A stretch of DNA of 64,000 nucleotides from positions 1 to 64,000 of the forward strand of contig CAYQBG010000014.1 of the NCBI GenBank assembly GCA_964415675.1, written 5' to 3'. Under the pieces are notes generated by a model. It worked only from the letters and a program-made list of their open reading frames with translations, was not told where the DNA came from and searched no databases. Positions 1 to 8,540 of the stretch are shown here, one piece after another (within the stretch, counting starts at the first letter, position 1; each line of letters opens with the position of its first letter). This stretch comes from UBA5336 sp964415675. Its GTDB lineage: Bacteria > Pseudomonadota > Alphaproteobacteria > Caulobacterales > Hyphomonadaceae. The position numbers were made by a program, and so were the translations under genes.

Positions 1-227
1 CCCGTCACTCGCGCCATTTCTCCTGATCTTCCGGACGCCGGGCTCTTGGCCTGCCGAAAAGTCCGAGTGGCCAGATGCTACAATTTGGTCAGACACGGCC
101 CTGGCGCTGCCTGTGGTGAAACTTGAGCACTGTGTTTTACCGCCTGCCGGGCTTACAGGCCGCTCGCTTGCCGCAGCCTGCCCAAGGCTGTAAGGGGCAA
201 TTTACAGCATGACAGGAGACGGGATCA

Positions 228-515
228 ATGAGCGTATCGAGGGATGATGTTCGAAAGGTCGCGCGACTCAGCCGGATTGCGGTGCCCGACGACCGTATCG
301 AGGCGCTCGCCGGTGAACTGTCAGGCATCATGGACTGGATCGAGCAGCTCGGTGAAGTCGATGTCGAGGGCGTTGAGCCGATGACATCTGTCGTGGATGC
401 CCAGCTGCCCAGGCGTCAGGACGCTGTCACGGATGGCAACCGCGCCGAAGAGATCCTGTCCAATGCGCCTCGGGCTGCGGATGGCTTTTTCGTGGTGCCG
501 AAAACAGTCGAATAG
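228..515 (+). CDS. gatC: Asp-tRNA(Asn)/Glu-tRNA(Gln) amidotransferase subunit C
   Basis: This 95-residue protein is the small GatC subunit, which stabilises GatA in the GatCAB complex that converts misacylated Glu-tRNA(Gln) and Asp-tRNA(Asn) into the correct amide forms. The N-terminal SRDDVRKVARLSRI helix, the central DWIEQLGEVDVEGVEP segment and the C-terminal FFVVPKTVE are typical of the family, as is the length of about 95 residues. The ATG at 228 has an AGGAG ribosome-binding site at 214-218. gatA follows on the same strand but is separated by a minus-strand lipoprotein gene, which is unusual because gatC and gatA are commonly adjacent. Identification is firm. Confidence 0.95.
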   Translation: MSVSRDDVRKVARLSRIAVPDDRIEALAGELSGIMDWIEQLGEVDVEGVEPMTSVVDAQLPRRQDAVTDGNRAEEILSNAPRAADGFFVVPKTVE

Positions 516-522
516 GCGCGGG

Positions 523-990
523 TCAGGCCTCTGACGCCGTTGACGTGGGCTCTTCGTCATCACCCGGCGCATCTGCAGCGTCGGGATCCCATTCATGGAT
601 GCGCTTCACCAGGCAGCGTTGCGGAAAGGGATCGCCGCGGCGCTGCAGTGTGAACGCTGAATCCGATGCGATGATCGCGTCGCCCCTGGTCAGGCAGGAC
701 CCGAAACTGTCGATACCAATGGACTGAGCCCAGTCGAGGTCGAGGCAGGCGCCGACAGTTTCGACCAGAAAATGATCATTGGCGCCGCGTTCGAGCACAA
801 CAGTGCGGTCGGTCGTTTGCGTGAATCCGTTGATGCCAGACGCGAAACATATCCGGTCAACCTCCTGGCCAAGACGAGGGTCGTCGATGAACCCGGCCAG
901 AGTGTCCGTGTCTTGTTGTCCGCCGCTCGCGCATGAGGTCAGCAGGCCGGCAAGGCTGGCTGTGATAAGGGCTTTGTTGCGAGGCGACAT
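523..990 (-). CDS. Small lipoprotein of unknown function
   Basis: A 155-residue protein with a lipoprotein signal: basic start (MSPRNK), hydrophobic core, then LLTSC with the modified cysteine at residue 20. The mature part has four further cysteines (in ICFAS, ACLDLD, SCLTRG and RCLVKR) and an acidic, alanine-rich tail. A GGAGG site sits just upstream of the ATG. It is convergent with gatC (7 bp apart) and divergent from gatA. I recognise no family. The cysteine spacing suggests a disulfide-stabilised periplasmic domain, but this is inference. Expression as a real protein is supported by the signal, the RBS and the lack of a better frame on the other strand. Confidence 0.7.
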   Translation of the reverse strand: MSPRNKALITASLAGLLTSCASGGQQDTDTLAGFIDDPRLGQEVDRICFASGINGFTQTTDRTVVLERGANDHFLVETVGACLDLDWAQSIGIDSFGSCLTRGDAIIASDSAFTLQRRGDPFPQRCLVKRIHEWDPDAADAPGDDEEPTSTASEA

Positions 991-1165
991 CGTTGAATTC
1001 CTCCGAAAGAAAGCGTGGCTTTCATGGTTGGTCTTCTGTGCAGAATACCATCAGCGAAGCGGAATAACGAGGCTCCGACTTTCGCGATACTGTTCTCAGG
1101 GTTGCGCGTGCGGGGGGCTGGGGCGTAGGGAATGCGCTTGCCATTCGAGAACGGGGCCTCAAACC

Positions 1166-2641
1166 ATGAGCGAGCTCACCCAACTGACCCTGGCTGCGGC
1201 CATTGACGGGCTGAAGGACAAGACCTTCTCTGCCAGCGAGATCACGAAAGCTTTCCTGGCCGAGATCGAGGCGGCCAATCCGGCACTCAACGCCTATGTG
1301 GTTGAAACGCCCGAAAAGGCTCTGGAAATGGCGGCGGCGAGCGATGCGCGCCTGGCTAAGGGCGAGGGCCGCCGGCTTGACGGGGCGCCGCTGGCCATCA
1401 AGGATCTCTATTGCACCGCCGGTGTGCGCACCACCGCCTGTTCTGCGATTCTCGGCGAGTTCACGCCGACCTATGAGTCGACCGTCACTCAGAATCTCTG
1501 GGATGCCGGTGCGGTGATGCTCGGCAAGTTGAACATGGACGAGTTTGCCATGGGCTCGTCAAATGAGACCTCACGATTCGGTCCCTGCGCGAATCCCTGG
1601 CGTCGCAAGGATGACAATCGCAACCTGACGCCCGGCGGCTCTTCCGGCGGCTCGGCCTCGGCAGTTTCGGCCAATCTGTGCCTCGCCGCGACCGCCTCGG
1701 ACACTGGCGGGTCGATCCGTCAGCCGGCTTCGTTCACTGGCACGGTCGGCATCAAGCCGACCTATGGCCGGGCGAGCCGATATGGCATGGTCGCGTTCGC
1801 CTCTTCGCTCGATCAGGCAGGACCGATTACGCAGACGGTCGAGGATGCGGCGATCCTGCTTGAAGTCATGTGCAGCCATGATGAGAAGGACTCTACCTCT
1901 CTGCCAGTGGAGACTCCCGACTGGCGCAGACAGGTGGGCGCCGGTGTGAAAGGCATGCGGATCGGCATTCCGAAAGAGTACCGGATGGACGGCATGTCTG
2001 CCGAAATCGACACGCTCTGGCAGCAGGGAATCGACTGGCTTCGGGCCGAGGGGGCCGAGATTGTCGATGTGTCCCTGCCGCACACCAAATACGCCCTGCC
2101 GGCCTATTATATTGTTGCGCCCGCCGAGGCGTCCTCCAATCTCGCGCGTTTTGACGGCATGCGCTATGGCGCGCGGGTGGAAAGCGATGACCTGCTGTCC
2201 ACATATGAAACCACCCGCGCGAACGGGTTTGGCGCGGAGGTGCAGCGCCGGCTGATGATCGGCACCTATGTGCTCTCGTCAGGCTATTATGACGCCTATT
2301 ATCTGCGAGCCCAGAAAGTTCGCACGCGCATCCTGGAGGATTTCCGGTCTGCGTTCGAGACCGTGGATGCGCTGCTAACACCGACCTGTCCGAACGCGGC
2401 CTTTGCCTTCGGCGAGAAGAGCGACAATCCGGTCGATATGTATCTCAATGACATCTTCACTGTGACGGCCAATCTCGCCGGCCTGCCAGGTATTTCCGTT
2501 CCCGCAGCTCTCAATTCCGAAGGGTTGCCGCTGGGGCTGCAGGTGATTGGCAAAGCACTTGATGAGGCGACGTGTTTCCGCGTGGCAGGCGCGCTTGAGA
2601 TGGCGGCTGGCTTTGCCGAACGACCGCAAAGATGGTGGTAG
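1166..2641 (+). CDS. gatA: Asp-tRNA(Asn)/Glu-tRNA(Gln) amidotransferase subunit A
   Basis: The 491-residue catalytic amidase subunit of GatCAB; it hydrolyses glutamine and passes ammonia to GatB. The Ser-cisSer-Lys triad is present: Lys79 (in LAIKD), cis-Ser159 (in PGGSSGG) and nucleophile Ser183 (in DTGGSIRQPA), with the same 24-residue spacing between the serines as in Staphylococcus aureus GatA. The open frame extends upstream to 779, but that part lies antisense to the lipoprotein gene. The ATG at 1166 gives the usual family length and a normal N-terminus (MSELTQLT), so it is preferred although its Shine-Dalgarno is weak. Confidence 0.97.
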   Translation: MSELTQLTLAAAIDGLKDKTFSASEITKAFLAEIEAANPALNAYVVETPEKALEMAAASDARLAKGEGRRLDGAPLAIKDLYCTAGVRTTACSAILGEFTPTYESTVTQNLWDAGAVMLGKLNMDEFAMGSSNETSRFGPCANPWRRKDDNRNLTPGGSSGGSASAVSANLCLAATASDTGGSIRQPASFTGTVGIKPTYGRASRYGMVAFASSLDQAGPITQTVEDAAILLEVMCSHDEKDSTSLPVETPDWRRQVGAGVKGMRIGIPKEYRMDGMSAEIDTLWQQGIDWLRAEGAEIVDVSLPHTKYALPAYYIVAPAEASSNLARFDGMRYGARVESDDLLSTYETTRANGFGAEVQRRLMIGTYVLSSGYYDAYYLRAQKVRTRILEDFRSAFETVDALLTPTCPNAAFAFGEKSDNPVDMYLNDIFTVTANLAGLPGISVPAALNSEGLPLGLQVIGKALDEATCFRVAGALEMAAGFAERPQRWW

Positions 2642-2680
2642 CGATTTGCGCCGGCACGCAGATAGCCTAATATCCTGCGC

Positions 2681-3013
2681 ATGACTCGGTTCATCCTCTA
2701 CGCCTTTCTGGGCTTTGTCGCCGGCGCGGGCATTCTCTATGTCATGGCCGTGCAGGCCGGGCTCGATCCATTTGCAGCCAATATCCGGACCCTGTCATTC
2801 CTCGCGCTTGTGGTCGCGCTCTATTTCGGCATTCGGGTTGCGATGGTGGTTCGCAATCTTGAACGTCGCAAGGGCGACCAGCCAAAGAGCGGCGACAAGA
2901 CCGCGCGTTCCGCTTTTCGCAGCCTCGGACGCGACTCGAAGCTGGACGCGAGAATGGAGGCACGGCGCGAGCGGGTCCGGCGGGCCCGGGAAGTGCGGGA
3001 TGGTGACAGCTAG
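2681..3013 (+). CDS. Small membrane protein, two predicted transmembrane helices
   Basis: A 110-residue protein with two hydrophobic segments (about residues 3-23 and 33-53) followed by a strongly basic, probably cytoplasmic tail rich in Arg and Lys (ARMEARRERVRRAREVRD). It starts 39 bp after gatA on the same strand and may be co-transcribed. I recognise no domain. The architecture resembles small inner-membrane proteins found as hypothetical genes beside gatA in related genomes, but I cannot assign a function. Confidence 0.6.
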   Translation: MTRFILYAFLGFVAGAGILYVMAVQAGLDPFAANIRTLSFLALVVALYFGIRVAMVVRNLERRKGDQPKSGDKTARSAFRSLGRDSKLDARMEARRERVRRAREVRDGDS

Positions 3014-3035
3014 CCGGTTGGCCGGCTGCCCTCAG

Positions 3036-3398
3036 TCAGGCGGGCGCAAGGCTGGTTATTGCAGGCTCCGCCGGGGCGCGTTCCGGTTTGATCACGGGCG
3101 AGCGCGTTCCGCCATCCTGATCGTCGTCATCGTCATCACTGTCGCGGTCGGCAACCCGGCTCATATATACGCCGAGCCCGACAAATGCCCCGAGCGCACC
3201 CGCCTGGAAAAGCATGGCGAAAGCGAACAGAATGGGGATCTCGATAGACGCCCCGGCCATCGCCATGAGGATCAGCGCATAAAGCACCGAGCCGAGCGTG
3301 AAGCCGCACGCAAACCCGATAATACCATGGCGGATAAATCCACGCACCATGGCACGCTCTTCCGGGCACTTGGTTTCCAGCAGCATTTTGAACAGCAT
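3036..3398 (-). CDS. Small membrane protein with Asp-rich tail
   Basis: A 120-residue protein with two hydrophobic stretches (about residues 26-50 and 55-79), followed by a run of about seven aspartates around residues 88-95 and a Pro/Ala-rich C-terminus. It is convergent with the preceding plus-strand membrane protein (22 bp apart). The acidic run could bind divalent cations or simply form a disordered tail. No family recognised. The ATG at 3398 is the only sensible start. Confidence 0.6.
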   Translation of the reverse strand: MLFKMLLETKCPEERAMVRGFIRHGIIGFACGFTLGSVLYALILMAMAGASIEIPILFAFAMLFQAGALGAFVGLGVYMSRVADRDSDDDDDDQDGGTRSPVIKPERAPAEPAITSLAPA

Positions 3399-3587
3399 GG
3401 ATCGTCTCGCCCCTGACCTCGTTGCCCTCCAAATGATGCATCAATTTGCCGCTGAGGCAAGGCTTGTGACACGTGGGCGGTCGGCATTTGCCGTCTATTT
3501 CATTGAAATTGATGCAAAATCTTTCGCGCGATCTTTTCGCGTTCTGCGGCAGGATTATTCCCGCAAGACTTGGACAGGCGGGGCGAC

Positions 3588-4028
3588 ATGCGCGATTTCA
3601 TCCTGATGGCTGTGATCGGAACACTAGTAATGGGCGGAGCGTTTATCTGGCAGACGCTCAATCCCCCACCGCCCGCCGACTATGAGATCGTCTATTTCGG
3701 CTCGACGACCTGCGGCGCCTGCAAGGCGTGGAAGCGCAGCGATCTCACGGTCTGGCGTGAAGACCCCGCCTCCAGAAGCGCGACCCTGCACCTGGCGGAT
3801 CTGCCGGGTGGGCGCGGCGCCTGGACGGGCGGCTATGGCCGCCATCATGACACCTTTATGGAAGCGTTCGGAGACCGCCGCTCCATCTCATGGCCGAGCT
3901 TCGTGCTGTTGAACCATGGTGAAGTGGTGCGCGTGAAGCGCGGCGCACGCGGGTTCCAGTCCATTGCAGACGAGGTACGCCGCGAGCATCGCCGGCAAGA
4001 AAACCGCCAAGCGCGGGCGACCAGCTGA
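3588..4028 (+). CDS. Membrane-anchored thioredoxin-like protein (CGAC)
   Basis: A 146-residue protein with one N-terminal hydrophobic helix (FILMAVIGTLVMGGAFIW), then a thioredoxin-like segment beginning YEIVYFGSTTCGACKAWKR. The CGAC motif occupies the CxxC position, and WPSFVLLNHGEVV matches the later strand that normally follows the cis-proline (here WPSF). This suggests a periplasmic, membrane-tethered redox protein or thiol sensor. Between the two motifs there is a Gly-rich region (GGRGAWTGGYGRHH) not usual in thioredoxin. A TTG at 3570 lies in frame; ATG 3588 is chosen because a purine-rich GGCGGGG stretch precedes it. Partner proteins are not evident. Confidence 0.7.
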   Translation: MRDFILMAVIGTLVMGGAFIWQTLNPPPPADYEIVYFGSTTCGACKAWKRSDLTVWREDPASRSATLHLADLPGGRGAWTGGYGRHHDTFMEAFGDRRSISWPSFVLLNHGEVVRVKRGARGFQSIADEVRREHRRQENRQARATS

Positions 4029-4107
4029 CGGCCGGCTCGACAAGCCCCGACCGGACAGTCTATCTAGCGAGTTCTGATGATCCGCTGGACAAGCCGGAGA
4101 TGCACCG

Positions 4108-5625
4108 ATGAGCGAGACGCGCCCCTCTTACATTCTTGAAGGCGAGACTGGCGACTGGGAAGTCGTCATGGGGTTGGAGGTCCATGCTCAGGTCAAGAGC
4201 CGCGCCAAGCTGTTCTCCGGCGCCTCAACAGAATTTGGCGCTGACCCGAATGCCAATGTCGCTCTGGTCGATGCCGCGATGCCGGGCATGCTGCCGGTGA
4301 TTAATGACAAATGCGTCGAACAGGCGGTGCGGACCGGCCTGGGCCTGAATGCGCAGATAAACGAATATTCGCGTTTTGACCGGAAGAATTATTTCTATCC
4401 GGACCTGCCACAGGGCTATCAGATCAGCCAGTTCGAACATCCTGTTGTCGGCGAGGGCGAGATAGAAGTGGATGTCGAGCCAGCACATGGCGATCCGGCT
4501 TACAGTTTCACTGTCGGGATCGAGCGGCTGCATCTCGAACAGGACGCCGGAAAGTCGATCCACGACATGGATCCCGATGCGACTTATGTGGATCTAAACC
4601 GTTGCGGTGTGGCGCTGATGGAGATTGTCTCGCGCCCGCATATTCGCTCACCGCTAGAGGCGGCGTCCTATGTCAAGAAACTCAAATCCATCCTGGTCGC
4701 GCTCGGCACCTGCGATGGCGACATGGAGAAGGGCCAGCTGCGCGCGGATGTGAATGTTTCGGTGTGCAAGCCCGGCGGCTATGAGAAATTCCGTGAGACC
4801 GGCGATTTCAGCCATCTCGGCACGCGCTGCGAGATCAAGAACATGAACTCGTTCCGCTTCATCCAGGCCGCAATCGAGTATGAAGCCCGTCGCCAGATCG
4901 AGATCATCGAAGGCGGTGGCGTGATCGACCAGGAGACCCGCCTGTTCGATCCTAACAAGGGCGAGACACGAAGCATGCGCTCCAAGGAAGACGCGCATGA
5001 TTATCGCTATTTCCCAGACCCGGACCTGCTCCCGCTCGTGCTGGAGCCGGGCTATATCGACCGCATCCGCGCCGAATTGCCCGAACTGCCCGATGAAAAG
5101 CGCGCCCGATTCGAGCGCGATTATGGCCTGTCGCGATATGATGCCGGCGTACTGACGGCCGATGCCGAAAGCGCAGCTTTTTATGAAGAGGTCGCGAAAA
5201 GTCGCGATGCAAAGCTCGCCGCCAACTGGGTCAGCCAGGAACTCTTCGGTTATCTCAACCGTGAAGAAATTGCTCTTGCCAACAGCCCCGTCAGCGCTGC
5301 AGGCCTTGGCGAACTGATCGATCTCATCAGCGACGATACGATCTCCGGCAAGATCGCCAAGACCGTGTTCGAGAAGATGATCGAGACCGGCGACGCGCCC
5401 GTTGAAATTGTCGAGCGCGAGGGGCTTAAACAGGTCACCGATACCGGCGCGATAGAAAAAGTCGTAGACGAGATCATCGCCGCCAATCCGCAGCAGGCCG
5501 CAAGCGTGAAGGAAAAGCCCAAGGCAATGGGCTGGTTTGTCGGCCAGGTGATGAAAGCCACCGGCGGCAAGGCCAACCCCAAGGCCGTGAACGACATCCT
5601 GAGGGCAAAGCTGGGGCTGGATTGA
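4108..5625 (+). CDS. gatB: Asp-tRNA(Asn)/Glu-tRNA(Gln) amidotransferase subunit B
   Basis: The 505-residue GatB subunit, which binds the misacylated tRNA, phosphorylates the Glu/Asp side chain with ATP and accepts ammonia from GatA. Diagnostic segments are MGLEVHAQVKSRAKLFSG near the N-terminus, DRKNYFYPDLPQGYQISQ, the RADVNVSV and EIKNMNSFRF strands, and the C-terminal YqeY-like tail ending in NPKAVNDILRAKLG. The ATG at 4108 follows a GGAGA site at suitable spacing. With gatC and gatA upstream on the same strand, the full complex is encoded within 5.4 kb, though not in one operon. Confidence 0.97.
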   Translation: MSETRPSYILEGETGDWEVVMGLEVHAQVKSRAKLFSGASTEFGADPNANVALVDAAMPGMLPVINDKCVEQAVRTGLGLNAQINEYSRFDRKNYFYPDLPQGYQISQFEHPVVGEGEIEVDVEPAHGDPAYSFTVGIERLHLEQDAGKSIHDMDPDATYVDLNRCGVALMEIVSRPHIRSPLEAASYVKKLKSILVALGTCDGDMEKGQLRADVNVSVCKPGGYEKFRETGDFSHLGTRCEIKNMNSFRFIQAAIEYEARRQIEIIEGGGVIDQETRLFDPNKGETRSMRSKEDAHDYRYFPDPDLLPLVLEPGYIDRIRAELPELPDEKRARFERDYGLSRYDAGVLTADAESAAFYEEVAKSRDAKLAANWVSQELFGYLNREEIALANSPVSAAGLGELIDLISDDTISGKIAKTVFEKMIETGDAPVEIVEREGLKQVTDTGAIEKVVDEIIAANPQQAASVKEKPKAMGWFVGQVMKATGGKANPKAVNDILRAKLGLD

Positions 5626-5670
5626 ACCGCGTCCCATACCCTCCCATCGCGAGGAGCGGCTCTGAAGGGG

Positions 5671-5752
5671 GGCGTCTCGACGGATGGCGCCATAGGCGCG
5701 GCCTTTGCGTGCTTCGAGACTGCGGCCAGCGCGCCTCCTCAGCCATGAAGTT
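5671..5752. repeat. Palindromic intergenic repeat (REP-like)
   Basis: The gatB-tgt gap contains a 7-bp inverted repeat (GTCTCGA 5674-5680, TCGAGAC 5714-5720) and then a segment that begins CTTCGAGAC and ends CTCAGCCATGAAG. That resembles the widespread alphaproteobacterial intergenic element with CTTCGAGG at one end and CTCAGGATGAGG at the other. The copy is imperfect. The likeness is from memory of that element and was not aligned. Confidence 0.35.
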
Positions 5753-5824
5753 TGACGCGGCCGCTGCGCCTTCCCGCATCGGGCTGCTTTCGCGACTTTC
5801 TGAACCCGGCTAGAGCGTGGCGAC

Positions 5825-6958
5825 ATGACCAGCTTCCCCTTCCACATCCATGCGCGCCAGGGCGCGGCGCGCACCGGAACGCTCACAACGCAGCGCGGGG
5901 ATATCCGCACACCCGCTTTCATGCCGGTCGGCACGGCAGGCACCGTCAAGGCACTCTATATGGACCAGGTGCGCAGCGCCGGGGCCGATATCATCCTCGG
6001 CAACACCTATCACCTGATGTTGCGTCCAACGGCTGAGCGCGTCCATAAGCTCGGCGGACTCCACGTCTTTTCCGGCTGGGAAGGGCCGATCCTGACCGAT
6101 AGTGGCGGGTTCCAGGTCTGGTCGCTGGCCCAGCTGCGCAAGATGGACCGGGACGGGGTCACCTTTCAAAGCCATATCGACGGCTCGACCCATCGGCTGA
6201 CACCCGCGCGCAGCATCGAAATCCAGGCGGACCTGCTTGGCGCCGACATTTCCATGCAACTCGATGAATGCACCGATTTCCCGTGCAGCCATGAAGACGC
6301 GCTGCAAAGCCTGGAACTTTCCCTCGACTGGGGCGAGCGTTCGAAAGCCGCCTTCGGCAACCGTACGACACAGGCCCTGTTCGGCATCGTGCAGGGCTCG
6401 AACTACCCGGATCTGCGCGAACGCTCGGCAAAGGGCGTGGCCGGACAGGGGTTTCACGGGGTCGCCATAGGCGGGCTGGCCGTTGGCGAAGGTCATGAGC
6501 AGATGTGCGAAACCATCGATTTCACTTTGCCCCACCTGCCGCCGGCAACTCCGCGCTATGTCATGGGGGTGGGCAAGCCGATCGACCTTGTCGAGGCAGT
6601 TGCGCGCGGCATTGACATGTTTGACTGCGTCCTGCCCACACGATCAGGTCGCCATGGCCAGGCCTGGACATGGGCCGGGCCCGTGAATGTCAAAAACGCG
6701 AAATATATTGAGGAGACCGCGCCGCTCGACCCTGAAAGCGACTGTCCGGCGAGCCGTGACTATTCGCTCGCTTATCTCAATCACCTGTTCCGCGCCGGCG
6801 AATATCTCGGGCCGATGCTGCTCTCCTGGCACAATGTGGCCTTTTTCCAAGCGCTGATGGCGCGTCTGCGAGCGGCTATTGCCGAGGGGTGCTTCGAGGC
6901 ATTGCGGGCGCAGCTCAATGCCCGCTGGGCGCATACGCGCTCGCAGCCGCGCGCCTGA
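5825..6958 (+). CDS. tgt: Queuine tRNA-ribosyltransferase
   Basis: A 377-residue tRNA-guanine transglycosylase, which swaps guanine 34 for preQ1 in GUN-anticodon tRNAs. The TIM-barrel signatures are clear: DSGGFQ at 92-97, GIVQGSNY at 187-194, GGLAVGE at 216-222 and MFDCVLPTR at 265-273, with Asp267 matching the nucleophile Asp280 of the Zymomonas mobilis enzyme. The odd feature is the zinc site. Where Z. mobilis has Cys318, Cys320, Cys323 and His349, this protein has Ser305, Cys307, Ser310 and His336 at identical spacing, so two of four ligands are lost. The rest of the fold looks intact. The ATG at 5825 gives the normal N-terminus. Confidence 0.95.
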   Translation: MTSFPFHIHARQGAARTGTLTTQRGDIRTPAFMPVGTAGTVKALYMDQVRSAGADIILGNTYHLMLRPTAERVHKLGGLHVFSGWEGPILTDSGGFQVWSLAQLRKMDRDGVTFQSHIDGSTHRLTPARSIEIQADLLGADISMQLDECTDFPCSHEDALQSLELSLDWGERSKAAFGNRTTQALFGIVQGSNYPDLRERSAKGVAGQGFHGVAIGGLAVGEGHEQMCETIDFTLPHLPPATPRYVMGVGKPIDLVEAVARGIDMFDCVLPTRSGRHGQAWTWAGPVNVKNAKYIEETAPLDPESDCPASRDYSLAYLNHLFRAGEYLGPMLLSWHNVAFFQALMARLRAAIAEGCFEALRAQLNARWAHTRSQPRA

Positions 6959-7591
6959 TCAGTCAGGGCGATCCCCGCGAAATTCGATTCGCTGACCAAG
7001 ACCTTCAATATCCTGCAGTGGCGCGGCGGGCCAATGACAGCCAATCGCCTGGCCATAACCTTTCAGATAGGCGCGGCGCTCGCCGCCAAGCCTGTAGGCA
7101 CGGGTCACGCGGCGGGAATGGGCGGAGGCACCTGTGGCATCACGCACCAGGCCGCGAAAAGGTATGAAGTCGCGCGCTTCTGATGCGACTGCTCCAAGCG
7201 CGGCATCTGATGATTTGTCGGCAGCCCATTTGGCCCTGTCCTCATCATCCCTCTCCTCATCAGGCGGCGGCAGATCGTCATCCTCGCCAAGCACGGCGGT
7301 GAGGCGCGAGACCTCATCAGCAATTGCAACACAATTGAGCTCACCGCCTTGGGGCAGGCCATAGGGTGTGTCGAGGCTGGCGAGGCGTTCAGGGATATCC
7401 TCGCGGCGCAGGTTAAGGTCTTCCAGCGGGCTGAGGGCCGCATCGGTCAGCCCGTCACCAGTTTGACGGACCGCGCTTTCCGCAGCCTCGCTCATATCCG
7501 TTGCATCCTCGGAAGAGCTCGCACCATTCGTCGCGCAGCCCGTAGCCGCGAACAGGCAGAACATCGCGAGCATCAGATTATTTCTGGTCAT
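6959..7591 (-). CDS. Lipoprotein of unknown function
   Basis: A 210-residue protein starting MTRNNLML, with a lipoprotein signal ending FAATGC (Cys19), then a Ser/Glu-rich linker. The central part is acidic (EDDDLPPPDEERDDED). The C-terminal part is basic and aromatic (SRRVTRAYRLGGERRAYLKGYGQAIGCHW), which could form a small folded domain with the lone late cysteine. The frame is open to 7660, but the ATG at 7591 puts the signal peptide at the N-terminus. It is convergent with tgt with no gap between stop codons. No family recognised. Confidence 0.6.
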   Translation of the reverse strand: MTRNNLMLAMFCLFAATGCATNGASSSEDATDMSEAAESAVRQTGDGLTDAALSPLEDLNLRREDIPERLASLDTPYGLPQGGELNCVAIADEVSRLTAVLGEDDDLPPPDEERDDEDRAKWAADKSSDAALGAVASEARDFIPFRGLVRDATGASAHSRRVTRAYRLGGERRAYLKGYGQAIGCHWPAAPLQDIEGLGQRIEFRGDRPD

Positions 7592-7693
7592 GAACGTGAC
7601 GAAACCGCCAAAATTCGACATTTGCAAGTCATCCGCGACAGAGCATTCATTGACCTGCACGGCCGATCCCTATATCTAGCCGCTTTCCTGGAA

Positions 7694-7769
<76 letters not shown>

Positions 7770-7947
7770 GGGAAACAAGGGTCGAGGGTCGGCCCCGGAG
7801 ACACGGGTAACAGAGTGTTCCGGAGCGATGGCCACGTCGCAATGCTCACAGTAAACCTGTATCCGACTGTACTTGCTGCTCGCCAGATCACAAATAAAAC
7901 CCGCCAACTGGTTCAATCCGGTTGGAATCGGCCCTAATGGCAACACG

Positions 7948-8409
7948 ATGGCACTTGTAAATCTGACGGACCTGCCCCCAGCCGGTGTCCTTCTTGGACT
8001 GGACCCCGGCAGCCGGACCATAGGCCTCGCCGCGAGCGACGCGCTGAGGCTGATCGCTTCGCCCGTCGAGACGCTGAGGCGGGGCAAAAAGCTCGCCCCG
8101 GTGCTGGAGAGGCTGACGAGACTCATCGATGCGAGGGGCGCCGTCGGGCTGGTCATCGGCCTGCCGCTCAACATGGACGGGTCGAGTGGCCCGCGCGCCC
8201 AGTCGGCCCGCGCGCTCGCACGCAACATTCTCGAATGCCGGGACCTGCCGATCGCATTCCAGGACGAGCGTCTTTCCACAGCGCAGGCTGAACGCGCAAT
8301 GCTCGAAGCCGACCTTTCCCGGGCGCGCCGGGCTCAGATCATCGACGCATCTGCAGCCGCCGTGATTCTCCAGACTGCGCTCGACCGGCTTGCGAACCAA
8401 GCCGGCTGA
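7948..8409 (+). CDS. ruvX: Putative pre-16S rRNA nuclease / Holliday junction resolvase-like
   Basis: A 153-residue YqgF/RuvX protein with an RNase H-like fold, implicated in processing the 5' end of 16S rRNA. Conserved pieces are GLDPGSRTIGLAASD (Asp19 is the first acidic catalytic residue), VIGLPLNMDGSSGPRAQ, FQDERLST (second acidic residue) and the IDASAAAVILQ helix (third). The frame is open to 7873, but the ATG at 7948 gives a start close to the family N-terminus. In many alphaproteobacteria ruvX lies directly upstream of gatC; here it is about 7 kb away, behind tRNA-Lys. Confidence 0.92.
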   Translation: MALVNLTDLPPAGVLLGLDPGSRTIGLAASDALRLIASPVETLRRGKKLAPVLERLTRLIDARGAVGLVIGLPLNMDGSSGPRAQSARALARNILECRDLPIAFQDERLSTAQAERAMLEADLSRARRAQIIDASAAAVILQTALDRLANQAG

Positions 8410-8461
8410 ATCTGCCCGATTGCCCGGCGATGAACATTAGACTTCCGCGCTTTCACCCGCC

Positions 8462-8498
8462 AAAAAGAAGGCCCCGGCGTCGTTGAGACGCAGGGGCC
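8462..8498 (-). terminator. Rho-independent terminator of the repeat protein gene
   Basis: A GC-rich hairpin (arms 8470-8481 and 8487-8498, one internal mismatch, 5-nt loop) is followed on the minus strand by a T tract (the AAAAAG at 8462-8467 on the plus strand). It lies 43 bp after the stop of the minus-strand repeat protein. The plus side lacks a T tract, so it probably does not serve ruvX. Confidence 0.75.
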
Positions 8499-8540
8499 CT
8501 CATATTGTACTGCGACATCAGGTCAGTCGCAGGATCTCGA

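Noticed and set aside
1..17. Possible start of a minus-strand gene (ATG at 17-15, encoding MARVT), which recalls the N-terminus of RpoZ, the RNA polymerase omega subunit.
   Set aside because: Only five codons are visible and the sixth would be Gly where alphaproteobacterial RpoZ has Val. The AGGAG is only two bases from the ATG. Not enough to call.
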